Assembly (NCBI GenBank): GCA_910587285.1 | Contig: CAJULM010000002.1 | Span: forward strand, 1 to 64,000 | DNA length: 64,000 bases | From: an uncultured Oscillospiraceae bacterium | Lineage (GTDB): Bacteria; Bacillota; Clostridia; Oscillospirales; Oscillospiraceae | Reading direction: 5' to 3' | Shown: piece after piece, positions 40,509 to 49,222 of the stretch | Position numbering within the stretch: position 1 is the first letter of the stretch | How the letters are laid out: the number at the start of each line of letters is the position of its first letter | Program-made: the position numbers and the translations under genes | Notes under the pieces: model-generated | The model's database searches: none | Told to the model about the DNA's origin: nothing | What the model saw: the letters and a program-made list of their open reading frames with translations, nothing else

Positions 40509-43325
40509 TTAGTAACCGCCGGCTCCGCCCATCAGGCCAGCCATGGAGGAGGCCTGGGAGTTCATCTCGGCAATCAACTGCTCCAGCCGGCTGAACTTGG
40601 TGGTGTACCGGTCAATCTGATCGGACATCTTTTTCTGCCAGCGGTCAATCTGACTGTCGATGTTGTCAATCTGACTCTTCAGGCTGTTGCTGTTCAGCGA
40701 GGTGGGGGCCTTCACCGAGCCCGCCCGGTTAATCAGGATACCCTTGGGCTCGCCGGTGGTCTTCACGTAGCTGTTCAGCGTGTTTTGCAGGTTCTGCATC
40801 AGGCCGTTAGAGCTCGAACCGTCCTCCTTGGTCTTGGTGAAGGCGTTGCGCACCTTGTCCGGGTCGCCCTCCAGGGCGGAGCGCAGCTTATCCTCATCCA
40901 GACTCAGCGTGGTCATGCCGTTGCTGTAGGAGGTGGTAATGCCGATCTCCCGCAGGGTCTGGCCGTCTGCTCCACCGGGAGTGATGGCGCCCAGCAGCTT
41001 GCTGTACATACTGGACAGGTCGGAATCCCCAAACAGGATGCCCTGCTTGGCCTTTTCGTTATAGGCCTTCAGCTCGCTCTCGGAGTACTGCTCCTCCTCC
41101 TCGGCGGTAAGCGGCTCGTACCGCCCGCCGTTGGACTTCTGGCCGGGCAGCGTAGAGTAAGCGTTCTTGAGCTCGGTGGCCATCTCGTTGTAATCCTCTA
41201 TGAAGCTCTTGATGGCGTCCACGATCTTATCCGAGTCGGTGGTGGTATTGAAGGTGATGGCTTCGTAGGCATTGCCGTCCTTGTCGGGGGCGTTGGCGCC
41301 GTCCGCATTGAACTCGCCCTTCACATTGATCGTCAGCCCGTCGATGTCAAAGCTGTTGCTGGCGCGGGTGAAGTTCTCAAACCGCTTGCCGTTGATCTCC
41401 ACATCCATGACGGCGTCCTGGCCGGCGGTGAAGTTGACGGCAGGCTCAATCTCCCGCTTGTACGAATCACCCCACTGGTCCTCTACGGTGATATCCTTCT
41501 TCGCGCCGTTTTGGTCGGTCACAGTGAACTCGCCCGTCTTTTCATCATAAGCGGCCTTCACCACGGAACCGCTGTTTTCTTGCAGCAGCTTGGCAAATTC
41601 CTCCATGGTCGTTGACTTATTGACGTCAACGTTGATAGCGAACCCGTCAAGTCGGACGGTCAACCTCGTATCTTCACCATCCCTCAGCCAGCCGATGCCA
41701 AAGTTGTCTCCAAAATTATGGTTGATCTCCACATCGCTGGAGGGGCCAAACAGATCCTTGGCCAGCCCGCCGAACTCGATCTTGCTGTTGGCCCCGGTCT
41801 CAGTGGCGGTGAACTTGAACTCGTTAGTCAGCTTGGAGTAGCTCACCTTCACCCCCGCCTCAGAGTTGGAGTTGATGGAATTCATCATGCTCTCCAACGT
41901 CGTGTCCTCGGTGACGCTGATGTGCGCTCCGTTGATCTCAACGTCATACAGCGCCTTGCCGTCGTTGTCCACCCGGTAGCCGTCCTTGTCCACCCGGTTC
42001 CCGGCCTTGTCCAAGTAATAGGAGGTGCCATCGGCGCGCTTGTGCTCGGTGGCGCCGCCCGCGCCCTTCAGCCGGTTGTCCTGAGTGAAAATGGTCTCGC
42101 CCTTGTCGCCCAGTATGTCGGACAGCTTCTTGCTGGGGTTGATGAAGTTGGAATCTCCCTCCTGGAAGCCCAAAGCCTCTGCGGCGCTGCCGCCCACGCT
42201 CAAGGTGGAGCCCTCAGCGGTCTCAAAGGACAGCTTGCCGCCGTTATTGTCCACGGTGACCTTGCCCTTGCCGAAGGCGTCGTCCAGCTCTCCCTGAAGA
42301 GCCTTCTTAAACTGGGTGTTCTTGTCCTCGGTGGCATCGTAGCTGAAGTCAATCTTGTTCATCACGTCGGACATATTGATCTTCTTGGTGGTGCCGTTGA
42401 AGGTAATGCCCAGCTCCTTACCGCCGCTCCACTTGCCGTCCTCGTCCTTGGTGCCGCCCAGATACTCATAAGCGGGCGTCTTCTCGGTCAGTTCCTTGGG
42501 AGCCGTCAGAACATGCTCCCCGGCATATTTTTTGATATCGCCGGAGGAGGAGCTGATCTTCACCTCGTTGCCATTTCCCAGCCCATCCGTGAACGTCAGA
42601 CGCCCAAAGGGGTCCGCCTCCACCTTGATGGCCTTGTCGGCGGTGGTGGTCTCCTGGAAACCGTTCTTGGTGTAGTTATAGGTGATCTCGCTGAGCTTCT
42701 TGTTGATGGCGTTGGCCAGCTTCTCTCCGTTGTTGGCCCCCTCCATCTCATTGAGGTTTTCCAGCTCATCGAAGTTAATGGTGAAGGAGGCGCCGTTGGT
42801 GCCGCCGTACTGGAAGGTCAGGGACCCGGAGATGGTGTTCACGTCCAGCTCTTTGGTCAGGTCGAACTCCTCGCCGGTGATGGAGGACACATCGCTGCCC
42901 ACTCCGCCCAAGCCGGACACAGTGTACGTGGCGGCCTTGGCCATCTGCTTCACCGCGTTGATCTTGATGTCGCTGGTGGTCTTGCCGCTGGCGGTGATTT
43001 TGTCCTTAAAGGTACCCATCGTGGTGGTGTTCACCGCGTTGTTAAAGAAGCTGTTGCTGAGCAGGTTGGTTTTGGAGGAGTAGGAGGTGTACTTGGTGTT
43101 GAAGTTCACCGCCTTGTCGATGATGCTGCGATACGCCTCCTGCTGCCACTCAATCTTGGTGCGCTTCTTCACCAAATTCTGAATCTTCAGCTTAATGCCG
43201 GAGACCGCGTTTTCGATCATGGACTCAGTGTCCATGCCGCTGGCAAGACCGCTGAGCACATTCCGGTTTCCATAGATGCTGCTGGTGTTATAGCTGCTGT
43301 TGCTCAAACTGGTAATAGATGCCAT
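40509..43325 (-). CDS. fliD: Flagellar filament cap protein FliD (HAP2)
   Basis: A 938-aa secreted cap protein. Conserved ends: LSGLASGMDTESMIENAVSG at the N-terminus and the C-terminal coiled coil (NSLKSQIDNIDSQIDRWQKK...YTTKFSRLEQLIAEMNSQ). It is nearly twice the size of Bacillus FliD (about 500 aa); the excess lies in the exposed middle domain. It is first in its operon behind a sigma-28-like promoter and likely chaperoned by the FliT-like protein. Confidence 0.95.
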   Translation of the reverse strand: MASITSLSNSSYNTSSIYGNRNVLSGLASGMDTESMIENAVSGIKLKIQNLVKKRTKIEWQQEAYRSIIDKAVNFNTKYTSYSSKTNLLSNSFFNNAVNTTTMGTFKDKITASGKTTSDIKINAVKQMAKAATYTVSGLGGVGSDVSSITGEEFDLTKELDVNTISGSLTFQYGGTNGASFTINFDELENLNEMEGANNGEKLANAINKKLSEITYNYTKNGFQETTTADKAIKVEADPFGRLTFTDGLGNGNEVKISSSSGDIKKYAGEHVLTAPKELTEKTPAYEYLGGTKDEDGKWSGGKELGITFNGTTKKINMSDVMNKIDFSYDATEDKNTQFKKALQGELDDAFGKGKVTVDNNGGKLSFETAEGSTLSVGGSAAEALGFQEGDSNFINPSKKLSDILGDKGETIFTQDNRLKGAGGATEHKRADGTSYYLDKAGNRVDKDGYRVDNDGKALYDVEINGAHISVTEDTTLESMMNSINSNSEAGVKVSYSKLTNEFKFTATETGANSKIEFGGLAKDLFGPSSDVEINHNFGDNFGIGWLRDGEDTRLTVRLDGFAINVDVNKSTTMEEFAKLLQENSGSVVKAAYDEKTGEFTVTDQNGAKKDITVEDQWGDSYKREIEPAVNFTAGQDAVMDVEINGKRFENFTRASNSFDIDGLTINVKGEFNADGANAPDKDGNAYEAITFNTTTDSDKIVDAIKSFIEDYNEMATELKNAYSTLPGQKSNGGRYEPLTAEEEEQYSESELKAYNEKAKQGILFGDSDLSSMYSKLLGAITPGGADGQTLREIGITTSYSNGMTTLSLDEDKLRSALEGDPDKVRNAFTKTKEDGSSSNGLMQNLQNTLNSYVKTTGEPKGILINRAGSVKAPTSLNSNSLKSQIDNIDSQIDRWQKKMSDQIDRYTTKFSRLEQLIAEMNSQASSMAGLMGGAGGY

Positions 43326-43436
43326 ATCAATCGCTCCTTTCTAAAAACTCCGAGGCACAGTCCTCGCCCAAAGCCTGTCTTCAGAGAAAATTTTTTAAAT
43401 TTTTTCAGAGTTTTTCTGTTCTACCTCTGTTCTTTT

Positions 43437-43463
43437 TTATCGACCTGTAGTATAGTAAACTTA
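43437..43463 (-). promoter_or_regulatory. Sigma-28-type promoter of fliD operon
   Basis: Read on the minus strand: TAAG (43463-43460), 15 bp, GTCGATAA (43444-43437). Each box differs by one base from the TAAA/GCCGATAA consensus. It lies about 110 bp upstream of fliD, leaving a long A/T-rich leader. Confidence 0.75.
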
Positions 43464-43504
43464 AGGCTTTTCTCCAAGTTTTTATGAGAGGGAGGGAATA
43501 TTCC

Positions 43505-44317
43505 TTGACTCAAATTATTACCGTCACAAACCAAAAAGGCGGCGTGGGGAAAACCACCACCGCCGCCGCCCTGGTCTGCGGCCTCCATCAGCGCGGGGCC
43601 AAGGTTTTAGGCATTGACCTGGACCCTCAGGGCAATTTAGGATTCAATCTGGGGCTGGACATCGGCGCTGGCAGCACCGTCTACGATGTACTCAAGGGCG
43701 CATGTTCCATTGAGGAGGCTATCGCCTCCACCGAGTACGGCGACGTTCTGCCCTCAGACATTATGCTGTCCGCTGCCGAGGTGGAGTTCACCGTCCCCCG
43801 GCGGGAGTTTATGCTCAGCGACCAGCTCACCGCTGTACGCTCCCGCTATGACTTCATCATCATCGACACGCCTCCCGCCCTGAACGTGCTCACCGTCAAC
43901 GCTTACGTGGCCTCCGACGGGCTCATCGTCCCCATGGAGGCGGAGGTGCTCAGCCTGGTGGGCATCACCCAGCTCCAGGAGACCATTGAGACGGTTCGCT
44001 CCACCTTCAATCCCCATCTGAAGGTGCTGGGCATCCTCATCAACAAGTTCAACGGCCGCCTCACCTTGTCCAAGGACATTTTGGAGTTGGCTCAGGAGGT
44101 GGCCGAGCAGCTGGGCAGTCAGGTCTTCCAGGCCAAGGTCCACCGGGGCGTGGGCGTGGCCATGGCTCCTGCTCACGGGCAGAGCGTACTCACTTACCAG
44201 CCCGACTCCCGCCCGGCCCAGGACTTCCAGGCGATCATCGACGTGGTGGCCGGAGACCGCTTTGCCCTTCCCAAGCCCAAAAGGGGCCTGAAGTATATCT
44301 CTAAATTCTTTAACTAA
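43505..44317 (+). CDS. ParA/Soj-family ATPase
   Basis: A 270-aa deviant Walker A ATPase: KGGVGKTTTAAAL (P-loop with signature Lys), IDLDPQGNLGFNLG and FIIIDTPPALNVLTVNAY. It is Soj-type ParA rather than FlhG/MinD-like, as no C-terminal amphipathic helix is obvious. The start is TTG 43505, preceded by GGGAGGG; an ATG seven codons earlier overlaps the RBS. No parB follows; the partner gene is a ComFB-domain protein 18 bp downstream. ParA relatives of this kind position chemotaxis arrays or other cargo as well as DNA. Confidence 0.88.
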   Translation: MTQIITVTNQKGGVGKTTTAAALVCGLHQRGAKVLGIDLDPQGNLGFNLGLDIGAGSTVYDVLKGACSIEEAIASTEYGDVLPSDIMLSAAEVEFTVPRREFMLSDQLTAVRSRYDFIIIDTPPALNVLTVNAYVASDGLIVPMEAEVLSLVGITQLQETIETVRSTFNPHLKVLGILINKFNGRLTLSKDILELAQEVAEQLGSQVFQAKVHRGVGVAMAPAHGQSVLTYQPDSRPAQDFQAIIDVVAGDRFALPKPKRGLKYISKFFN

Positions 44318-44335
44318 GTAAGGAGCATCTGTATC

Positions 44336-44974
44336 ATGGCATCTAAGGACAACAAAACCAGCAAAACCGCTCGGGTGATGAACCTGCTGAGCAAGAAGTC
44401 CGACCCCGTGGCGGAGGAGGAGACCGCAGCCCCGGCCCCCGCCGCTCCCGTCCCCCCCATTGTAACCTCCATGGCTCCGGACGCCGCTGTGTCCGGCCAG
44501 ATCAAAAGCGCCCTGGAGGACGCGCTGGAGAGCGAGCTCAGCGCCCAGCAGCCCGCGCCCGTACCCCAGGCGGCCCCTGCCGCTCCGGCTCAGCCCCAAG
44601 CGACTCCCGTTCAAAGTGAGCCCGCACCCGTGCCGCAGCCCGAACCTGTCCAGGAGCCAGAGAGCCCTATTATGTGGCACGACGCTCCCCTGCCCATCCC
44701 GCCCAGCCCCGGCTACATGAACGTGATGCAGGTACTGGTGGAGGAAAAGGCCCCCAAGTATATTGAGATGTTCGGCCTGTGCTCCTGCAAACGCTGCCTG
44801 GAGGATGTAAAGGCCATTACCCTGAATCACCTTCCCCCCAAGTATGTCGTTTTGGAGCGGGGCGATATGATTCCCCGGCTGACGGTATACGAGGGAAAAT
44901 TCAGCAGCGACATCACAGCCCAGCTGCTTCAGGCCTGCAAACTGGTCATGGATCGGCCCCACCACAGCCGCTGA
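44336..44974 (+). CDS. ComFB-domain protein with disordered N-terminus
   Basis: A 212-aa protein. Residues ~1-110 are Ala/Pro/Gln-rich and probably disordered. The C-terminal ~85 residues match ComFB: NVMQVLVEEKAPKYIEMFG, then CSCKRCLEDVKAITLNHLPP, where the cysteines may bind metal, and PKYVVLERGD. ComFB-type domains have been reported as cyclic-di-GMP receptors in cyanobacteria. It is co-transcribed with the ParA-type gene and followed by a strong terminator. It may connect c-di-GMP level with ParA-driven positioning. Confidence 0.78.
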   Translation: MASKDNKTSKTARVMNLLSKKSDPVAEEETAAPAPAAPVPPIVTSMAPDAAVSGQIKSALEDALESELSAQQPAPVPQAAPAAPAQPQATPVQSEPAPVPQPEPVQEPESPIMWHDAPLPIPPSPGYMNVMQVLVEEKAPKYIEMFGLCSCKRCLEDVKAITLNHLPPKYVVLERGDMIPRLTVYEGKFSSDITAQLLQACKLVMDRPHHSR

Positions 44975-44995
44975 ACTTCCCTCATTTCTATGACG

Positions 44996-45036
44996 AAAAA
45001 ACTCTGGCGAGCGTTTCGCGCTCGCCAGAGTTTTTC
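44996..45036. terminator. Bidirectional terminator
   Basis: ACTCTGGCGAGCG (45001-45013) and CGCTCGCCAGAGT (45019-45031) form a perfect 13-bp stem flanked by AAAAA and TTTT. It ends both the ParA-ComFB unit and the long fla/che operon that converges from the right. Confidence 0.93.
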
Positions 45037-45058
45037 TCTGTCCTGGGAAAACCTCTCG

Positions 45059-46366
45059 TTATACGGCGGGCGTCTCCCCGATCTGCCCGTCCGCCGCGGC
45101 TCCCTCCTCCCCTTGGCGGGGATAGGGATTTGTAAGCTGCTCCCAAAGGGTATTCACATTTTCCATGCAAATGAAGTACACACTGGTGATCATGTTATCC
45201 TGAATGCCAAGCTCCTCCGCCAGCACGGTAATCCGCTCCCAGTCCGCCGCCTCATAGCTGAGCACTAAGTCGTATAGCTTGCCGCAGCGCCCCTCATGCT
45301 TCAGCAGGGCGTTCTTGATCTCATCCGCCACCGGCACCTCGGCCAGAATCTCCTCCATGGGCGCGTCGATGAGGTAATTCAAGGTGGAGAACATACCCAT
45401 CAAATAGCCCTCGGACTTGGAGATAGGCATATTCTTCGCATAATTCATCAGCTCGCTGCAGAAGTTAGCCCGCAGGAAGGAGCGCTTCAGGAATTCCTCA
45501 GACCCAGAATCCACCTCGTTTTCCGCATTGCTGGCACTGAGCAGATAAATCCACTGCTTCAACTGCCCCAGGCCCAGGGTCATAATGGCCTGGGTGATCG
45601 TGGTCGCCCGATAGCGCAGGGCAAAATAGGCGGAGTTCACCATTTTCAGCAGGCCATAGGTCAGGCTGGCGTCCGCAGCGATGAGCTGCTCAATCTCCTC
45701 CACGTTTGGCTCGTCCTTGGTGACGGCCACCATGAGCTGGAAGAAATTGCTCTGGATGTAGGCGCTGCTGTGAGCCTTGGTGGTAAGCTTATCCGCCACG
45801 TAGGGGCCCTCCAGGCCGTCCGCCCCAAGGGCTACCGCCCGCTGGTACAGCTTCTCATCGTCAATATGGGTGACGATACACTTGATATTCATGCTGTGGG
45901 CGACCTCCACCGTATTGCGGATGGTGATCTCGCTGGAGCTCTTGCCGTTGATTTTGATGAAATGGATATCATCCAGCAGGGACAGGTACCGGGGCGTAAA
46001 CTGGAACTCGTTCACCGCCACCCGGTAGCCCTCCCGGACATACTGCTGCACCAAATGCATAGATAGCGGATGGATGATGACCGCGTCGTCAATCTGAATC
46101 ACCAGATCGGCCTTGTCGAACAGGCGCGGGGTTTTTTTCATCAGCAGCATGGTGGTAAAGGTCATAAAATTCAGCGTACCCTTCAGCACCTTGGGGCTGT
46201 TCTGCGTCAGAAAATTATAGATGGTGTTGGCGGCGGCAAATTCTGCGCTGGAAGTAGAGCTATCGCTGCTGAATGCCTGGTTCGCGCCGTGGTACAAAAT
46301 TTCATTTCCGATAATGCCGCCAGCAGCGTCCTTAATGGGCTGCCGCACAATGTATTTGCCGCTCAT
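45059..46366 (-). CDS. Degenerate EAL plus HDOD domain signalling protein
   Basis: A 435-aa protein of the YuxH/CdgJ type. In the N-terminal EAL-like domain (about 1-195) the catalytic motifs are lost: EAL reads EIL and the DDFGTG metal motif is replaced by NEFQFT, so phosphodiesterase activity is not expected. The HDOD domain (about 205-395, KMVNSAYFALRYRATTITQAIMTLGLGQLKQWIYL) is a protein-interaction module. Start 46366 has AGGAGG nine bases upstream. It is last in the long fla/che operon, 23 bp after cheV. In other bacteria such proteins affect motility through partner binding. Confidence 0.88.
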   Translation of the reverse strand: MSGKYIVRQPIKDAAGGIIGNEILYHGANQAFSSDSSTSSAEFAAANTIYNFLTQNSPKVLKGTLNFMTFTTMLLMKKTPRLFDKADLVIQIDDAVIIHPLSMHLVQQYVREGYRVAVNEFQFTPRYLSLLDDIHFIKINGKSSSEITIRNTVEVAHSMNIKCIVTHIDDEKLYQRAVALGADGLEGPYVADKLTTKAHSSAYIQSNFFQLMVAVTKDEPNVEEIEQLIAADASLTYGLLKMVNSAYFALRYRATTITQAIMTLGLGQLKQWIYLLSASNAENEVDSGSEEFLKRSFLRANFCSELMNYAKNMPISKSEGYLMGMFSTLNYLIDAPMEEILAEVPVADEIKNALLKHEGRCGKLYDLVLSYEAADWERITVLAEELGIQDNMITSVYFICMENVNTLWEQLTNPYPRQGEEGAAADGQIGETPAV

Positions 46367-46389
46367 GGCTTGCTGCCTCCTATCCGAAC

Positions 46390-47325
46390 TCATCCTTTGC
46401 TATGCTGCTTGTCAAACCGCTCCAGCAGATGGTCCATCACATCCACCAAGTGCCCAATTTCCGGCTTGGTCAGCTGCTCATCTGCCCCCAGGTCGCGGCC
46501 CTTACGCCGCATCTCCTCACTGATCAAAGAGGAGAAAATGATCAGCGGAATCTGCTTAAAGCGGCTGTGGTCCTTCACCAGCTTGGTCAACCGGTGCCCG
46601 TCCATCTGAGGCATTTCAATATCGGTAATAATCAGCGCCACGTCCTTCTCCAGCGCATCCTCAGCGGGCAGGGCGCACAGCGCCTCCCACAGCTCCCGCC
46701 CGTTGGGGAACATATGCAGGTTGACATAGTTGGCTTTGCGCAGAGAGTCGCCAATCATTTTGCTCAGCAGCACAGAGTCCTCCGCCACCCAGATGGGCCG
46801 GTCATTCCGTGTCCGGGGGCCGAGCTGCTCCACCTCGGAGATTTGGATGGAGGTCTCCGGCGCGATCTCCGCCACGATGCGCTCAAAATCCAGGATGGTA
46901 ACCAGCTCGCCATCGCATTGGGCGATGCCGGTGGCCACGCTCTCCGTGCCGCCGGACACGGTTTTGTCCGGCTTCTGGATATCCGTCCAGGAGATGCGGC
47001 TGATGCGGTCCACCGTGTGCACCCGGAAAGCGATGAACATCTTGTTGAAATTGGTGATGATGAAGATATCCTTGGAGTCCTTAGGGCTGTCCACGCCCAG
47101 GTACTGAGGCAGATCCACCACCGTAATCACCGTGTCCCGGGGCTTAAAGATGCCCTCCACCGACACATGGGCATGAGGCATGGGCTTCACCGGAGCGGAA
47201 ATCATAATCTCCCGCACCTTGGCCACATTGATGCCGAACAGATTGCCGCCAATGGTAAACTTCATGATCTCAATCTCATTGGTACCCGATTCCAGCAAAA
47301 TGCCCTGTTTATTTTCTTCCATCAT
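46390..47325 (-). CDS. cheV: Chemotaxis protein CheV
   Basis: A 311-aa CheW-receiver fusion. The CheW domain (about 15-160) carries NLFGINVAKVREIM and HVSVEGIFKPRDTVITVVDL; the receiver has phospho-acceptor Asp in LIITDIEMPQMDGH. It couples receptors to CheA and adapts by phosphorylation. ATG 47325 was chosen because of its spacing from AAAGGGAG; a TTG two codons earlier is too close. Confidence 0.95.
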   Translation of the reverse strand: MMEENKQGILLESGTNEIEIMKFTIGGNLFGINVAKVREIMISAPVKPMPHAHVSVEGIFKPRDTVITVVDLPQYLGVDSPKDSKDIFIITNFNKMFIAFRVHTVDRISRISWTDIQKPDKTVSGGTESVATGIAQCDGELVTILDFERIVAEIAPETSIQISEVEQLGPRTRNDRPIWVAEDSVLLSKMIGDSLRKANYVNLHMFPNGRELWEALCALPAEDALEKDVALIITDIEMPQMDGHRLTKLVKDHSRFKQIPLIIFSSLISEEMRRKGRDLGADEQLTKPEIGHLVDVMDHLLERFDKQHSKG

Positions 47326-47356
47326 TTCCAAGCACTCCCTTTCATCTTGCGCGCCG

Positions 47357-47836
47357 TTAAATAATCAGCTCCTGGCGGCCATAGCTGCGCACACAACCCA
47401 GTCCGCTGTTTACATCGAAAAGCAGGGTACGGGCCACCGTTCCGCCCACATCCTCTTTCAAGAGGCGAATGCCCTCTTTTTTCAAATTTACACGCACACT
47501 CTCAATATTTCGCTGTCCGATGTTGCCCAGCGAGCCGCTTCCATCCTTAAACATCATGGCCCCGCCAGCGATCTTAGCGGTGATTCTGGAGCGGCTGGCC
47601 CCTTTGGCCTCCATCTGTTTTATCGTCTCTCTGATTCCAGTATCGGCATATTTCATCGGGTTTTTCCGCCCCGTCTCCATATTCAGCGGCAGCATGATAT
47701 GCACCAGCGCCCCAAGCTTGAGCTTTGGATCGTGCAGGCAGATGCCAATGCAGGATCCCAGTGCATAGGTGACCAACATACCCTCCCCTTGGGTCATCTT
47801 CATGTCCGCAATACCGATTACCAGCTTGTCACTCAT
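47357..47836 (-). CDS. cheD: Chemoreceptor glutamine deamidase CheD
   Basis: A 159-aa protein with the CheD catalytic Cys in ALGSCIGICLHD and His in GALVHIMLP, plus AGGAMMF. It deamidates receptors and stimulates CheC. It overlaps cheC by 8 nt, fitting the known CheC-CheD complex. Confidence 0.95.
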   Translation of the reverse strand: MSDKLVIGIADMKMTQGEGMLVTYALGSCIGICLHDPKLKLGALVHIMLPLNMETGRKNPMKYADTGIRETIKQMEAKGASRSRITAKIAGGAMMFKDGSGSLGNIGQRNIESVRVNLKKEGIRLLKEDVGGTVARTLLFDVNSGLGCVRSYGRQELII

Positions 47837-48455
47837 CGCTTACGCCCAGCTTCCGTAATAGAGCATTTAACGACCGCAGGTCGGGCGACATCAGCAGGCG
47901 GCAGGGAACCTGCTTGTTGTCGCATACAAAATTTCCGCCAATGGTCATAATATAGTCGGACTGTCCGCCGTACTCCGCCATGGGCACGGCCAGAATCGCC
48001 CCTTGCATATCCACCGTGAAAGCGGGCACCGTCAGGCTCACGTCCATTCCAGCCAGCCCGCTCAGAGCGTTGATAAAGGTGGAAATCATGATATTTCCCA
48101 CCTCTACCAAGGCGGAGTTTCCCAACTCCTCCAGTTCACTGTAATCCTTAATGGTCTCCTTGAGCATACTCCCCAGCACCAAATTGACAAAATCAATCTG
48201 CTGGCAGGACAGCATAATTCCGTTGATCTGTCCGCCCATCTTCACCAGTACGCCGGCGGTGATCTCCTCCGGTCCGCCAATCCACTCGATGGCCTCGTTA
48301 TAGCCCATGATGCGCACCTCCGGCAGCGTGATGCGCACCTCCCGTCCCAGCAGCTGGGAAAGGGCGGTGGCTGCGTTGCCAGTGCCCACGCTGCCCACTT
48401 CCCGGAGCGTGTCAAGCTCCAGAGAGTTCAGCTCGTCATAATTTTTGATCGACAT
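47829..48455 (-). CDS. cheC: CheY-P phosphatase CheC
   Basis: A 208-aa CheC/CheX/FliY-family phosphatase. Two pseudo-symmetric sites are present. The second, S114-x3-E118-x2-N121 (SALVEVGN), is intact. The first reads D15-x3-E19-x2-S22, with Ser (codon at 48392-48390) replacing the catalytic Asn. GGAGGGAATTGA precedes the ATG. It follows the flgG-type gene by 12 bp. Confidence 0.94.
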   Translation of the reverse strand: MSIKNYDELNSLELDTLREVGSVGTGNAATALSQLLGREVRITLPEVRIMGYNEAIEWIGGPEEITAGVLVKMGGQINGIMLSCQQIDFVNLVLGSMLKETIKDYSELEELGNSALVEVGNIMISTFINALSGLAGMDVSLTVPAFTVDMQGAILAVPMAEYGGQSDYIMTIGGNFVCDNKQVPCRLLMSPDLRSLNALLRKLGVSDE

Positions 48456-48467
48456 TCAATTCCCTCC

Positions 48468-49211
48468 TTAATTGCGAAGATTATTGATGGTCGTCTCAAT
48501 CTCATCGGAGGTCTGCACCATCTTGAGTGCCATACCGTAGGCCCGCTGGGACTCGATGACCTTGGTCAGTTCCTCAGCCAAGTCTGCGTTGGAGCGTTCC
48601 AAAAGCCCCTGGCGCAGAACGCCAGTGCCGTAGCTCAGATTTCCGTTCTTGTCCACCGGCAGGTAGCGGGTATCCCCCAACTGCTGCATCCCGTTATAGT
48701 TGGCATAGTCAAAAATGCCGATGGGCTGCATCTCCTTGGGGTCGCTGATTTCAATGAGGCCACCCGTCTCGCTGAGCACGAACCGCCCCGCGCCGTCTCC
48801 CAGGCAGTATACCGTCTCCATAATAGCCCGCCCGTTCTCGTCCGTCTCCCCGGTGGCCCGCTGGAGCTCGGACATATAAAACGCGCCGTTCCGGGTAAAT
48901 GTGACCTCACCGGTGGCCAAATCCACCAGCCCGAAGAAGCCCTCGCCCTCGATCATGTAGTCCAGGGTGCGCCCGGTGTCCGCCACGCCGCCTTGCTCGA
49001 AGTTGGTGGAGGTCATCAGCAGCCGGCCGCCCACGCCCATGGGCAGCTCCTCCTCCACGCCCCGGTGGTTTTGGTACATCAGCGCCTCGAAGTGGGAGCG
49101 GTCGGCCTTGAACCCATAGGTGTTCACGTTGGCGATGTTGTCCCCGTGGACGTTCAGGCGCTGGAGCTGCTGCTGGGCGCCTATGGCGCCGATATAAAAG
49201 GATTGATTCAT
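48468..49211 (-). CDS. flgG: FlgG-family flagellar basal-body rod protein
   Basis: A 247-aa rod protein with the N-terminal motif LQRLNVHGDNIANVNTYGFKA and C-terminal LLERSNADLAEELTKVIESQRAYGMALKMVQ. It is the second of two tandem FlgF/FlgG-like genes, equivalent to flhP of Bacillus. GAGGTGAGGGAGC precedes the ATG. Which of the pair is the true distal rod protein is not certain. Confidence 0.88.
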   Translation of the reverse strand: MNQSFYIGAIGAQQQLQRLNVHGDNIANVNTYGFKADRSHFEALMYQNHRGVEEELPMGVGGRLLMTSTNFEQGGVADTGRTLDYMIEGEGFFGLVDLATGEVTFTRNGAFYMSELQRATGETDENGRAIMETVYCLGDGAGRFVLSETGGLIEISDPKEMQPIGIFDYANYNGMQQLGDTRYLPVDKNGNLSYGTGVLRQGLLERSNADLAEELTKVIESQRAYGMALKMVQTSDEIETTINNLRN

Positions 49212-49222
49212 GCTCCCTCACC

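Noticed and set aside
41718..43487. Plus-strand open frame opposite fliD reaching the ParA gene
   Set aside because: fliD is conserved at both ends and this frame is Gly/Val/Leu/His-rich shadow sequence without a RBS.
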